Positions 8,612 to 19,731 are shown, counted from the first letter of the stretch. The stretch is DNA of 64,000 nt from Reichenbachiella faecimaris (GCF_900176375.1 NZ_FWYF01000001.1:992001-1056000), one strand, 5' to 3'. Made by a program: numbers and translations. Notes: a model not told the origin generated them from the sequence alone.

Positions 8612-9656
8612 GCAACAAGGCAATACAGCCAACTGGTTCTCTTTGGACTGGTTCAGACCAGTAACCTTCTCGAATTTTCAGTGGGAGAACCCAATTCTTT
8701 TTTATGCCTTTTTATTGATCCCTCTATTTATCCTTATCTGGTGGGTTTGGAGTTTGAGTAAAAAGAAAAATCTGGCCATTGCTCTTGTTAGAAAGGATAT
8801 AAAATGGAGCGCCTCATCTCTACTTAGACATATCCCTAGCCTTATCTTTTTAGTTTTTGTTTCGCTAATCATAGTCGCATTGGCTCGTCCACAAAAAACT
8901 AACGAAAAAGTGGAGCAATGGACAGAAGGTATTGACATCATGCTTGTCATAGACATCTCTGAATCTATGCAGATAGAAGATTTTAAGCCAAATCGACTGG
9001 AAGCAGCCAAGGATGTGGCTCGAAAGTTTATTGCAGGCAGATTTCAAGACAGGATAGGATTGGTAGTTTTTTCTGGAGAGGCTTATTCCAGATCTCCACT
9101 GACTTCCGATTATGATTTATTGGGTGAATACATTGACGGAATTTCGTTTGATTTGATTGAAAAAGGAGGAACTGCTATCGGGAGTTCTCTGGCAGTGGCC
9201 ACCAACAGAATGAGAGAATCAGACTCTAAATCTAAAGTGATGATTTTGCTCAGTGACGGAGACAATACAGCGGGGAATATAGACCCTATTACAGCTGCAG
9301 AACTGGCAAGCGCTTACGATATCAAAATATATACCATCGCGATTGGCAAAGAAGGTAAGGTACCGTTCGGCAAAGATTTTTTTGGACGTACCAGATATGT
9401 TGAAAATACACTTGACGAAACTACCCTTCGCAAGATTGCAGATATAGGTCATGGGCAATTCTACCGTGTATCTGACAACAAAGCACTAGAAAGTGTATTT
9501 CAGTTGATTGACAAGTACGAAAAGGCAGAAATTAAAGAAAATCGCTTCAGAGACACAACAGATTTTTATCCCATTTACCTCAAATGGGCCATTGTCTTCT
9601 TCCTATTTTGGATGATGCTGAAGTCAACATTTGTCAGCAATGTGTTGCAGGATTGA
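8604..9656 (+). CDS. batA: BatA-like VWA domain membrane protein
   Basis: A 350-residue inner-membrane protein with two N-terminal membrane helices (about 30-49 and 75-92), a von Willebrand A domain and a C-terminal helix near 330-347. The MIDAS metal site is intact: DISES at about 117, the Thr of KGGTAIG and the Asp of LLSDGDNT. This is the BatA/BatB architecture of the Bacteroides aerotolerance operon. Only BatA is present; batB, batC and the usual moxR are absent within the window, so the locus is a reduced version with the remaining genes elsewhere or lost. It ends 22 bases from the convergent histidine kinase gene. Confidence 0.88.
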   Translation: MGEQQGNTANWFSLDWFRPVTFSNFQWENPILFYAFLLIPLFILIWWVWSLSKKKNLAIALVRKDIKWSASSLLRHIPSLIFLVFVSLIIVALARPQKTNEKVEQWTEGIDIMLVIDISESMQIEDFKPNRLEAAKDVARKFIAGRFQDRIGLVVFSGEAYSRSPLTSDYDLLGEYIDGISFDLIEKGGTAIGSSLAVATNRMRESDSKSKVMILLSDGDNTAGNIDPITAAELASAYDIKIYTIAIGKEGKVPFGKDFFGRTRYVENTLDETTLRKIADIGHGQFYRVSDNKALESVFQLIDKYEKAEIKENRFRDTTDFYPIYLKWAIVFFLFWMMLKSTFVSNVLQD

Positions 9657-9678
9657 CCCGTTGAATGAAGTTTAATTT

Positions 9679-11646
9679 TCAGTTCTTAACTGCTGGAAGA
9701 AATACTGAGAATTTTGTTCCCGCATTTGGCTTGCTTTTGATTTTGATATAGCCATGAGACTTTCTTACAAATTCCTTCACCAAATTCAGTCCTAACCCAC
9801 TTCCCTTTTCATTAGCCGTACCTCTGGTGGTTTCTATCTCACTAGACGATACCAGTGAATCCACTTTTTCTTTGAGCATCCCTACTCCTTCGTCCTTGCA
9901 CCTCAGCTCTATCATGGCTTCACCAGATTTCTTGTTTTTTGATTCATCAGCGTTCAGCACAATGAGGCCACCTGTTTCAGAGAATTTTATGGCATTCGAA
10001 ACAATATTTCTTACAATAGACATCAGTGCTTTACGATCAACATATACATCTAAGTAGGGTGGCACCTTATTTTCTATCACCACCTTTTTAAAATCTATCT
10101 GATGGTGAAAAAGGTCTAAACAATCCTTTACCACCTCGCCTAATACTACCTGCTCGGGGTGAAATTGCAATCCACTTTGCTGTGCTACTGACCAGGTGAT
10201 CAAATCATCTGTCAACTGCTCCACAGAGTAGGCACAATTGCTCAGTTCAGACAGCAATCTGGCTTGCTCCTTTTTGTCTTTGAAAAAATTCTCATTCAGC
10301 ATGTGCACCAGCATCTGGAGATTGCCCAAAGGTGATTTGATATCGTGAGCAATAAACCCAAAGAGCTTGTTTTTAGTCTCATTGGCATGATCCAGAAGTA
10401 CCTTGTTCTTATAAATTTTTACAAACAGGTAGATCACAACTGTCAGGAAAAGAAACATGATTCCTCCAATGACATATTGCAACTTAATAATAGATTGTTG
10501 AGCGTCTAATTCCTGCGCTTTGATTTCATTTTCTTGCTGAAGATGGAGGTTCTCTTGTTCTTGCTTTTCAAATTCATATTGACTCATGATTTGCATGAGT
10601 TGGTCATTCTGGTTGGAGGCATTTAGTGAATCCTTGGCTACAGTGTATACTTTGTGCAGGTTATAAGCACTCTCGAATTTGCCCTCTAGTGCAAAGCATT
10701 CTGCTTTAAGGTTTAGCACTGTGGACAACTCTCTAGACTCACCAGTCAATTCAATCAGTTCAAGACTCTGATCAAATCTTTTGTGTGCATTGGAGAATTC
10801 ACCTAATCTCATATGGCTCTCTCCTGCACAATAATGGACAAATATCAGTCCCGAGTTAAAGTTGTGCTTAGTAAGAATTTCTTCCGAGGTCTTGAGGTAT
10901 TCCAACGCATTTTTATAGTCTGAGAGGCGCAAATAGGCCTCACCAATATTCGCATACGTGATACCTGCGTCCACTTCATTTCCAATTTTCAAATTGATAG
11001 ACAAAGATTTCAGATAGAATTTAATAGCTTCTGAATACTGCTCTTTAAATGACCTTACAACTCCCTTGTACTCATAAGAGCTTGCCATGCCTATTGAATC
11101 TTTCCCAGCAATGGCAATGGCCAATGTTTCTTCATAAATATTACTCGCCTTCTTGAGCTCACCTGTACTTACATAAATTCCGGCCAAAATATTGGATGCA
11201 CTTACCAGATTGGATGTGTCCTTCAAGGATCTGAATAAGTCAATACTCTGAAGGATATTTTGAATCGATTTTACATTGTCACCATATCTCCACAGAATAT
11301 GAGATTGACCCATCAGAGCCCGTGCTTTTGCGCCCTTGGCATCATGTGCTTTTGCATTCCTTAGCACTAGTTGATAGCTACTATTGGCCTTTGAAAAATA
11401 GCCCTGCTTGTAGAATATATCACCTATACGGTTATGAATGGACAAATAACTATTTAGACTACTATCACCCTCTTCAAATAATAATGCTTTGTTGTAAAGC
11501 TCAATTGCACAATCATAATTCAATTTTTTCGCACACGAGTCTGCCAAAACGAAGTAGTCTAAATGGGTGTGACTTACCGCGCTTACATAACTGGTCTTAA
11601 GAGAAAAAAAACATGTCACACTCAAAAGCAAAAAGCTCAACCTCAT
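9679..11646 (-). CDS. TPR-containing membrane sensor histidine kinase
   Basis: A 655-residue protein: signal peptide (about 1-24), a periplasmic array of tetratricopeptide repeats at about 25-345 (repeated patterns such as A-Y-x-x-L-x-x-Y-x-x-A-L-E), a short coiled coil, one membrane helix at about 389-412, then a HisKA dimerisation domain with the phospho-acceptor in FIAHDIKSPLGNL (His near 433) and an HATPase domain with N box NIVSNAIKFSE, G1 DEGVGM and G2 GSGLGLNLVKEF. This TPR-kinase layout is common in Bacteroidota. No response regulator is encoded next to it, so it is an orphan kinase. The ligand and target are unknown. Confidence 0.92.
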   Translation of the reverse strand: MRLSFLLLSVTCFFSLKTSYVSAVSHTHLDYFVLADSCAKKLNYDCAIELYNKALLFEEGDSSLNSYLSIHNRIGDIFYKQGYFSKANSSYQLVLRNAKAHDAKGAKARALMGQSHILWRYGDNVKSIQNILQSIDLFRSLKDTSNLVSASNILAGIYVSTGELKKASNIYEETLAIAIAGKDSIGMASSYEYKGVVRSFKEQYSEAIKFYLKSLSINLKIGNEVDAGITYANIGEAYLRLSDYKNALEYLKTSEEILTKHNFNSGLIFVHYCAGESHMRLGEFSNAHKRFDQSLELIELTGESRELSTVLNLKAECFALEGKFESAYNLHKVYTVAKDSLNASNQNDQLMQIMSQYEFEKQEQENLHLQQENEIKAQELDAQQSIIKLQYVIGGIMFLFLTVVIYLFVKIYKNKVLLDHANETKNKLFGFIAHDIKSPLGNLQMLVHMLNENFFKDKKEQARLLSELSNCAYSVEQLTDDLITWSVAQQSGLQFHPEQVVLGEVVKDCLDLFHHQIDFKKVVIENKVPPYLDVYVDRKALMSIVRNIVSNAIKFSETGGLIVLNADESKNKKSGEAMIELRCKDEGVGMLKEKVDSLVSSSEIETTRGTANEKGSGLGLNLVKEFVRKSHGYIKIKSKPNAGTKFSVFLPAVKN

Positions 11647-11762
11647 AGCACAGTCAAATAATTATTAGTCTAAAAATTACTTAAAAAAGAATAAAAATAG
11701 ACTACATAATCGACTTACCTGATTATTTATTTTGGGTTAAAGGCTCTGAGGAAGTTTTCATT

Positions 11763-12899
11763 CTATTTATAATTTTCCCACCATTCTGATTTTTTTGTTT
11801 CAGATGGAATAATCAATACATCTCCCATTATGGGCGTATGGGTCTGCAGATTATTCAACTGTGCCGCTTTTATGAATCGTTGAATGGGGTCTTTCCATAA
11901 GTGCAGGGCCAAATTAAATTTACCCCAATGAATGGGCATGGCAATCCTTGCCTGAACATCCAAGGCAGCCTGAACAGACTGCTCGGGAAGCATGTGAATG
12001 TCAGGCCAATTTTCTCTGTTGTAAGCGCCACACTCCATCAGTGCCAAGTCAAACCCTCCAAATTTCTTCCCAATCTCCTTGAAGCCAGGAAAATACCCTG
12101 AATCTCCGCTGAAATACAGCTTCTGACCACTTCCCTCAATCACCCATGAGCCCCATAGGGTTGTAAACTTATCAGTCAATCCCCTTCCAGAAAAATGTCG
12201 GGTGGGCGCAAATGTCAGCTTGACATTTTCATCCAAACTGGCTTCATCCCACCAATCAAAAGTCTTTATGTTTTCGGCAGATATCCCCCAACTTTCTAAA
12301 TGTGAGGCTACCCCAAGTGGTACGTAAAACAATTTGACTTTATCCTTTAGCTGGGAAATTGTAGGGTAATCCAAATGGTCGTAATGATCGTGGGAAATGA
12401 TAACCAAATCAACATCAGGCAATTGATTCACATCCATCTGATGACTGAAGGCAAATTTCTTTGGTCCCATGAACGAAAACATGGAAGCCCGCTCACCAAA
12501 GACAGGATCAGCAAGAATAGTCTTTCCATCAATTTTAATCAGCGCAGAAGAGTGACCAAACCAGCTCAACATGATTTCATTCTCATCTCGATCAATCCAT
12601 TTCTGCGCATCAAAGGCAAAGGTTTCTATCTTCTCCTCTGGTTCTCTCCCTTTCGTCTGAGTCGCAAATTGATACATCACCTTGATATATTTAGAGATTG
12701 GGAACTCAGTATCTGTTTGAACAGAATTATAAAATTTCCCATCCCTGTATTGAGGCGAGGCCTTTACTTCTTCCAGGCGTTTGCCAGATGCGGGTTCGCC
12801 AATTTGAGGAGCGGTTTTAAAGAAAACTACTACCAGTATCCCAACGGCCAATACAGCCAAAAAAATGGTTAATAAAGTCATTTTTAATATTTTAAACAT
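11763..12899 (-). CDS. Metallo-beta-lactamase-fold hydrolase (UlaG/NAPE-PLD-like)
   Basis: A 378-residue protein with an N-terminal membrane anchor (about 7-29) and a metallo-beta-lactamase domain. The zinc motif ISHDHYDHLDYPT at about 167-179 is complete, with SGDSGYFPGF and a C-terminal MPIHWGKFNLALH supplying further ligands. The segment SWFGHSSALIKIDGKTIL is typical of the UlaG/NAPE-PLD-like subgroup (COG2220), which includes phospholipid and lactone hydrolases. It lies five bases downstream of a TetR regulator gene and is likely controlled by it. The substrate is unknown; a lipid or amide phosphodiester is plausible. Confidence 0.88.
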   Translation of the reverse strand: MFKILKMTLLTIFLAVLAVGILVVVFFKTAPQIGEPASGKRLEEVKASPQYRDGKFYNSVQTDTEFPISKYIKVMYQFATQTKGREPEEKIETFAFDAQKWIDRDENEIMLSWFGHSSALIKIDGKTILADPVFGERASMFSFMGPKKFAFSHQMDVNQLPDVDLVIISHDHYDHLDYPTISQLKDKVKLFYVPLGVASHLESWGISAENIKTFDWWDEASLDENVKLTFAPTRHFSGRGLTDKFTTLWGSWVIEGSGQKLYFSGDSGYFPGFKEIGKKFGGFDLALMECGAYNRENWPDIHMLPEQSVQAALDVQARIAMPIHWGKFNLALHLWKDPIQRFIKAAQLNNLQTHTPIMGDVLIIPSETKKSEWWENYK

Positions 12900-12904
12900 T
12901 TCAA

Positions 12905-13462
12905 TTATTTTTTAATTCCGTTCCACAAAACATCAAAAGAAGTTTGAATCATTTCCTGATGTATTCGTCCATCTTGTGTACTCAAGTATTGGATGATGGC
13001 ATTAAACTGACTGGTGAATACAGTAATCAAAAATTCAAATGGCTGATCTATGATCACTCCGTCTTTTGCAGCCTGTTTCATTACGCCTTCAACAAATTGA
13101 TGCTCCTCCTGAAGCTCTTGCACTGTGAGTTGTGAGATATAGGGCGAGTTTTTGAATTGCATCATGAACTTGAACTTGTCTGGATTGCTGATTCCCCAAC
13201 TCACCACATCTACCCAAAAACCATTTAATTGATCCTTAAACGAAAGTGCCTGATCCGCAAAAACCAGATGAAATGCCATCATCTCTCTTTTGATTTCCAT
13301 ATAAATGGAATTCACTAATTCATCTTTGGACTTGAAGTACAAAAACAAAGTACCCGTACCTACCCCAGCATCCTTTGTGATTTTTGTGGTAGAAGTATTT
13401 TGAAAACCTAGCGAACAAAATAATTGGATGGCAGAGTGAATGATTTTTTCTCTTTTTGTCAT
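12905..13462 (-). CDS. TetR family transcriptional regulator
   Basis: A 185-residue repressor with the TetR N-terminal helix-turn-helix (IIHSAIQLFCSLGFQNTSTTKI, AGVGTGTLFLYFKSKDELV at about 7-48) and a helical ligand-binding C-terminal domain. It is the first gene of a two-gene operon with the metallo-hydrolase. A perfect inverted repeat abuts its start codon, so it very probably represses its own operon and is released by a ligand, possibly a substrate of the hydrolase. The ligand is not evident. Confidence 0.93.
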   Translation of the reverse strand: MTKREKIIHSAIQLFCSLGFQNTSTTKITKDAGVGTGTLFLYFKSKDELVNSIYMEIKREMMAFHLVFADQALSFKDQLNGFWVDVVSWGISNPDKFKFMMQFKNSPYISQLTVQELQEEHQFVEGVMKQAAKDGVIIDQPFEFLITVFTSQFNAIIQYLSTQDGRIHQEMIQTSFDVLWNGIKK

Positions 13463-13480
13463 ACTGAGTGATTACTCAGT
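13463..13480. promoter_or_regulatory. TetR-type operator palindrome
   Basis: ACTGAGT-GATT-ACTCAGT is a perfect 7-base inverted repeat with a 4-base centre, immediately next to the TetR gene start codon (13460-13462). Size and symmetry fit a TetR/AcrR operator. Binding here would block the ribosome-binding region and transcription start, consistent with autorepression. Confidence 0.75.
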
Positions 13481-13526
13481 CAATAAACGAAAAGATTAAA
13501 ATAAGGTTCAAATCAATTTCAAAAAA

Positions 13527-14546
13527 TCAAATAATGTTCACTTCAGGAATTATTTCAATATTAAACTTCTTGTTGACTGAAGTTTTGATCCTCATGGCAA
13601 GGTCTTTTATCTCATGGCCTGTACCCTGACCATAATTGACTAATACCAGGGCTTGGTTCTTATGCACACCTATTTCTCCTTCTTTGCTTCCTTTCCAGCC
13701 GCATTGCTCTATCAGCCATCCGGCAGGCACTTTCACCTGACCATCTGGTTGTGCATAGCTGGGCATATTGGGATATTTCTTTTTTAAATCAACAAAATGA
13801 TCAACGCCAATCACTGGGTTTTTAAAGAAGCTGCCAGCATTCCCAATCTCAGCTGGGTTTGGCAATTTTGACGCTCTGATCTGAATTACAGCATCACTGA
13901 CCTGCTTAATCGTAGGATTAGATATGCCCTCTTGAGCGAGTACATCTGCAATGGCACCATAGCTGATATTGACTTTATGCTTCTTCATCAACTTCAAGAC
14001 AATGGAAGTAATGAAATACTTGCCCTTCAAGTCCTTTTTAAAGATGCTCTCGCGATATGCGAATTCACAATCTGAGTTCGTGAACTTCTCTTCTTCTAAT
14101 GAAGCTAGATTGATGGCTTCAAGAGACTCGAATACCTCCTTTATCTCTACACCATAAGCTCCAATATTTTGCATAGGTGCTGCGCCTACTGTCCCAGGAA
14201 TCAAAGACAAGTTTTCAACTCCTCCCCATCCCATTTTGATACAATACAGCACCAAGTTGTGCCATACCTCTCCTGCACCTGCCTCTACCCATACAAAATC
14301 CTCATCTTCATCCAATTTTTTAATTCCCGTCACCCTATTAATGATGACCAATGGATATACATGCTGAGTAAATAATACATTCGACCCTCCGCCCAAAAAA
14401 ATTGGCTCCAAATCTTTGTCTATGGCCCATTCAATGGCCTCCTTAATTTCCTGATTATTAGTCACTTCAATCAATTGCTGAGCAACTGATTCTATTCCGA
14501 AAGTATTGTATTTTTTGAGTGGGGCTTGCTTTAAAATATTCGGCAT
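13527..14546 (-). CDS. murB: UDP-N-acetylenolpyruvoylglucosamine reductase
   Basis: MurB reduces UDP-GlcNAc-enolpyruvate to UDP-MurNAc with NADPH in peptidoglycan synthesis. The protein has 339 residues, near the 342 of the E. coli type I enzyme. Visible signatures are the N-terminal KKYNTFGIES, the FAD loop FLGGGSNVLF near 50, NLSLIPGTVGAAPMQNIGAYG near 115, the catalytic Ser region GNAGSFFKNP near 230 and the C-terminal IIPEVNII carrying the catalytic Glu. It is divergent from gyrB across a 240-base gap. Cytoplasmic. Confidence 0.97.
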   Translation of the reverse strand: MPNILKQAPLKKYNTFGIESVAQQLIEVTNNQEIKEAIEWAIDKDLEPIFLGGGSNVLFTQHVYPLVIINRVTGIKKLDEDEDFVWVEAGAGEVWHNLVLYCIKMGWGGVENLSLIPGTVGAAPMQNIGAYGVEIKEVFESLEAINLASLEEEKFTNSDCEFAYRESIFKKDLKGKYFITSIVLKLMKKHKVNISYGAIADVLAQEGISNPTIKQVSDAVIQIRASKLPNPAEIGNAGSFFKNPVIGVDHFVDLKKKYPNMPSYAQPDGQVKVPAGWLIEQCGWKGSKEGEIGVHKNQALVLVNYGQGTGHEIKDLAMRIKTSVNKKFNIEIIPEVNII

Positions 14547-14646
14547 GAAAGATCGATAATTCGAAAAAGTATAATTCTCTCGTGCAATTTACCCAACCAA
14601 AAAAATTATCTCAGTGATTCCATTAAAAATGTTAAAAAAACGACCG

Positions 14647-14674
14647 TTTGGGGAGTCATATTTTCGTATTTTTG
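14647..14674 (+). promoter_or_regulatory. Candidate gyrB promoter
   Basis: TTTG at 14647-14650 and TATTTTTG at 14667-14674 match the -33 and -7 boxes of the Bacteroidota promoter consensus, with a slightly short 16-base spacer. A transcript from here would have a leader of about 105 bases that contains a 25-codon open reading frame. Confidence 0.5.
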
Positions 14675-14707
14675 GCAGATTTTATTCGGGTAAATCGTGT
14701 CCTACAA

Positions 14708-16757
<2,050 letters not shown>

Positions 16758-16771
16758 TCCAGTTTGGGCAT

Positions 16772-16814
16772 CCATAAAAAAGGCTTTCAGAAATTCTGAA
16801 AGCCTTTTTTATGG
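16772..16814. terminator. Bidirectional intrinsic terminator
   Basis: A perfect hairpin GGCTTTCAGAA-A-TTCTGAAAGCC flanked by A6 on the left and T6 on the right, with CCAT/ATGG extending the symmetry. It lies just after gyrB and just after the convergent lipoprotein gene, so it can stop transcription from both sides. Confidence 0.92.
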
Positions 16815-16829
16815 ATTAGTCTCTATGTA

Positions 16830-17558
16830 CTACTGTTTTGAAATATCAGCTTCATAAGAACAACCATCTTCATTGTCTTCCCAGGATACACTACCAGAAT
16901 CACCAGATACACTGTAGCTAATTTCTTGACAAGAAAACTCACCTGACCAACATAAAAAAAGATCAGAACCAATTGTGTATCCAAATCCCGTTCTTTCAGG
17001 TTCATTAGCAAATGTCCCATTGAAAGCACCCGTGGTTTGAAAGGTGTACGACAGACAATCTTGCTCGCACGTCCCATTATCCGAAGAATCATCACAGCCA
17101 GTGGCAGACGCACTGTTTGATATCCAGGTACCTACTAATTCACTGGGGAAACCTACTAAAGCAATGACACCTTTATAGGTACACCCATCTATACTATCAG
17201 TCCATGTAATTTCGACAAGATCCCCACTAATGGAATACGTGATTTCATTACAAAAGCCAGAGGAATCACACAGTTTCAGTGTATTGTCATTGGCAGTTAC
17301 GGTTCCGCCTATTACTTCATTGTAAAACTGTCCAGTAAAAATACCGCCTGAGCTAAATGTAACAGTCAGGCAACCCACAGAGCAAGAACCATTATCACTC
17401 GCAGTCGTGCAACCCGTAGAAGTCAAATCCACAGAGCCCCAGGTACCTAACAACTCTTCTGGAAGATCGCCAAACTCCGAACCATTTTCATCATCTTCAC
17501 TGCATGAGGAAAAAAATATGATACTTAAAATTAATAGAATTGAAAATTGATTTTTCAT
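16830..17558 (-). CDS. Lipoprotein with two tandem Cys-rich repeats
   Basis: A 242-residue predicted lipoprotein (signal ending FFSSCSED) made of two homologous halves of about 100 residues each. Each half begins LxGTW and carries six cysteines in the same order: C-x8-C-x3-C, then a pair 5-6 residues apart (LCDSSGFC / LCWSGEFSC), then DGC[TS]Y. Shared segments include SDNG[ST]C, TGxF and ISG/VSGD. The LxGTW start and alternating pattern suggest a small lipocalin-like beta-barrel, and the paired cysteines suggest disulfides outside the cytoplasm. No named family recognised. Internal duplication is seen directly; fold and function are inference. Confidence 0.75.
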   Translation of the reverse strand: MKNQFSILLILSIIFFSSCSEDDENGSEFGDLPEELLGTWGSVDLTSTGCTTASDNGSCSVGCLTVTFSSGGIFTGQFYNEVIGGTVTANDNTLKLCDSSGFCNEITYSISGDLVEITWTDSIDGCTYKGVIALVGFPSELVGTWISNSASATGCDDSSDNGTCEQDCLSYTFQTTGAFNGTFANEPERTGFGYTIGSDLFLCWSGEFSCQEISYSVSGDSGSVSWEDNEDGCSYEADISKQ

Positions 17559-17623
17559 ACGGATAAGTTTTGGTTAAACAATTTCTAAAACTTCACACTA
17601 CTAATGCTAAAGTCTCAGAAGCG

Positions 17624-17646
17624 TTAGTCTCGGACTAAATTTAGTC
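17624..17646. promoter_or_regulatory. Three-half-site palindromic cluster (TTAGTC/GACTAA)
   Basis: TTAGTC-TCG-GACTAA is followed directly by a second copy of TTAGTC, giving a perfect 14-base palindrome GACTAAATTTAGTC overlapping a second inverted repeat. It lies upstream of the Cys-rich lipoprotein gene and just beyond the DUF423 stop. It could be a regulator site or part of a weak terminator; neither is established. Confidence 0.3.
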
Positions 17647-17650
17647 AATC

Positions 17651-18025
17651 TCAATCTATCTTCATAATTCCGATCAACAAGCAAGCCCACCCACAAATCA
17701 ACAGCAGACCGCCTACTGGTGTGATCGCTCCTAACCAACCCATATTGGTCACACTCAGCACATACAGCGAGCCACTAAATACAACTACTCCACCAGCAAA
17801 GCAAAAAGTCGCTCTTTTAACCCAAGGCCCTTGAAGCTTTTCAGCTAGCATACCAACTATCAGCAATACTATCGCATGATAAAACTGATACTTCACAGCT
17901 GTTTCATAAACATCCATTCGGCCATTGGTGAGCAAAATATCTTTTAATGCATGAGCGCCAAAAGCACCTATCATCACAGATAGCAGACCCAATACGGCAC
18001 CACTTACTAATGCGTTTTTATTCAT
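17651..18025 (-). CDS. DUF423 family small membrane protein
   Basis: A 124-residue integral membrane protein with four hydrophobic segments and the DUF423 hallmarks: an N-terminal G-A-FGAHALKD near residue 25, KYQFYHAIVLL near 45, FCFAGGVVVFSGSLYVLS near 75 and TPVGGLLLICGW near 100. Members are widespread and lack an agreed function. The start codon overlaps the stop of the PLP decarboxylase gene by four bases (ATGA-type), so the two are co-translated. Confidence 0.92.
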   Translation of the reverse strand: MNKNALVSGAVLGLLSVMIGAFGAHALKDILLTNGRMDVYETAVKYQFYHAIVLLIVGMLAEKLQGPWVKRATFCFAGGVVVFSGSLYVLSVTNMGWLGAITPVGGLLLICGWACLLIGIMKID

Positions 18026-19254
18026 TTTTCTAAAGTTTTATCCAAGTCTAGCAAGAAATGATCGAGTACTCCTTCTGTCACATGATCCATCACTACAATT
18101 TTCCACCAGGATGGCGCATCGTGATCATCAGGTACCAGGAAATACTTTTCTGCTAAAGCATGATCAATCAGATCTGGCTTCAATGTGACAATATTCATTT
18201 TAGGATGTCTGTAAAACACAATGCCACGCTTAGCCAGTTGCTCGCACAGCCAATCTGTCCTTTCAAGCAACTCCTGAATCTTGGAAGTCCATCCGTCAGA
18301 TCCATAAGCACGCAATATCATCCAAATCGCCACGGCATTAGCTCCTGATCTACTTCCTACAAGCGTATAGTCCTTGCCCTTTACGTAATTGGCCTCTTTC
18401 GTCATGGCATATTTGATGTGGCCTTTTCTAATCAAAGCGATCCCAGTGCCGTATGGAGACAACAGCATCTTGTGAGCATCAAGGGAAAATGAAAATACAT
18501 GTTTGTTTTGAAATGAATACAAAGGGTCACGAGCAGAAAATGGGTAAATAAATCCACCATAAGCGCCATCTACATGAATTTTAAAACTCAATGCCATGGA
18601 CTCAAATAAACTGACGGCAGCCGCTATATCATCTACAGATCCAAACATAGTGGTAGACATGTTCATCACCAGGATAAAGTGTTTAACACCCTCCATTTTG
18701 GCTTCTACCAGCTGCTGCTCTAAGCCAGCCAAATCTATCAATCTACTCTCACTGTTTACTTTAGCAACAATGGACTTTACATTCAGCAGATTGGCACCCT
18801 TGGGCATGGAGTAATGCGCATCTTCGGAATAGACCATAGCGATCTGTTGATGTGCTGCATGGCATTCCTCAATGAAGTAATTTCTTAACACCCAAAATGC
18901 CTGAATATTCGCTTCAGTACCACCAGATGCTACATATCCATCCACAGCATCAGGTAAAGCATCAAAAATTTGAGTTGCACAGATTTCAATAAGCTCACGC
19001 TCTAATGCCTGTGTACCACTAAACACTGGCTCAGAGTCTCCCATCGTATGGCAGCCAATATGATTGGGATTAGCAACCATGGTACTCATAAATGGAGCTT
19101 CACTTAGAAAGGGGGCGTCAGAATAAAAAACCTTGGGATCCAGATATGAAGCTGGCAAGCCAATAGGTGGAGAGTCCCTATAGTTCAAATTTTTGCCAAT
19201 GGCGCTAAAGGCTATATCTCTAATCCTTTGTCTGCTATATTTTTCCCAATGCAT
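18022..19254 (-). CDS. PLP-dependent group II amino acid decarboxylase
   Basis: A cytoplasmic PLP enzyme of about 410 residues. Seen are the N-terminal HIGCHTMGDSEPVFSGTQALE, ASGGTEANIQAFWVLRN near 115 (cofactor phosphate region), the Asp-containing HVDGAYGGFIYPF near 230, and the PLP lysine in FSLDAHKMLLSPYGTG near 260. This is the group II decarboxylase family (glutamate, aspartate, histidine or aromatic amino acid decarboxylases); the substrate cannot be set from sequence alone. I chose the second Met (MHWEKYSRQR), preceded by an A-rich stretch; the upstream ATG at 19281 would add nine residues of low complexity. It is coupled to DUF423 downstream. Confidence 0.88.
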   Translation of the reverse strand: MHWEKYSRQRIRDIAFSAIGKNLNYRDSPPIGLPASYLDPKVFYSDAPFLSEAPFMSTMVANPNHIGCHTMGDSEPVFSGTQALERELIEICATQIFDALPDAVDGYVASGGTEANIQAFWVLRNYFIEECHAAHQQIAMVYSEDAHYSMPKGANLLNVKSIVAKVNSESRLIDLAGLEQQLVEAKMEGVKHFILVMNMSTTMFGSVDDIAAAVSLFESMALSFKIHVDGAYGGFIYPFSARDPLYSFQNKHVFSFSLDAHKMLLSPYGTGIALIRKGHIKYAMTKEANYVKGKDYTLVGSRSGANAVAIWMILRAYGSDGWTSKIQELLERTDWLCEQLAKRGIVFYRHPKMNIVTLKPDLIDHALAEKYFLVPDDHDAPSWWKIVVMDHVTEGVLDHFLLDLDKTLEK

Positions 19255-19295
19255 AAAATCGTTTTCCTTTTTTTTTTGCAAAACTACACATCAAG

Positions 19296-19409
19296 TCATT
19301 TGGCAAGAATGATCCTTATCATAAAAACTATCAATCCAGAAAATATGCCTCCTACTTTCAGATTTTCAAGAATTACCTTCTTCATCTGATTATACCTATT
19401 TGCTTTCAT
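19296..19409 (-). CDS. Possible 37-residue single-span membrane peptide
   Basis: A minus-strand frame MKANRYNQMKKVILENL... with a basic N-terminus and one hydrophobic segment (GGIFSGLIVFMIRIILA), ending about 40 bases before the decarboxylase start. No family recognised. Composition fits a small membrane peptide, but it could be chance. Confidence 0.25.
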   Translation of the reverse strand: MKANRYNQMKKVILENLKVGGIFSGLIVFMIRIILAK

Positions 19410-19731
19410 TGAATTTGAAGTAGTCTTTTGTCGTTTTATCAAAATAATATTTTGTTTTAAAAATTAACTCGAAAATGTCGGGAAAAAGACACTATTTTTT
19501 TACGGTATTTAATGCCGAATAGAACTGTAATATGCTTCAATTCAATAATAAAATTTTGCCGTTCTCAAAACTCATAATATTTAATTGGTAAAAATTAGAA
19601 ACAAGTCAAAAACAGCCTTTAGTAGCCCAAATTAGTACTTAAAAAATAGTAGGGGGATCATTTTCATTGGCTGTTTAGGTGGTGTTAAAGGTTAAATTCT
19701 CAATTTGTTGATGCACGGAAGGTGGATCTGA
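19410..19731. other. AT-rich non-coding stretch
   Basis: No credible gene on either strand. The sequence is AT-rich with several T- and A-runs and no exact match to TTG-N(17-23)-TAnnTTTG. TCAATTTG at 19700-19707 is a one-mismatch -7 box without a good -33 partner. The plus-strand transcript of the modA leader probably starts in this stretch. Confidence 0.4.
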
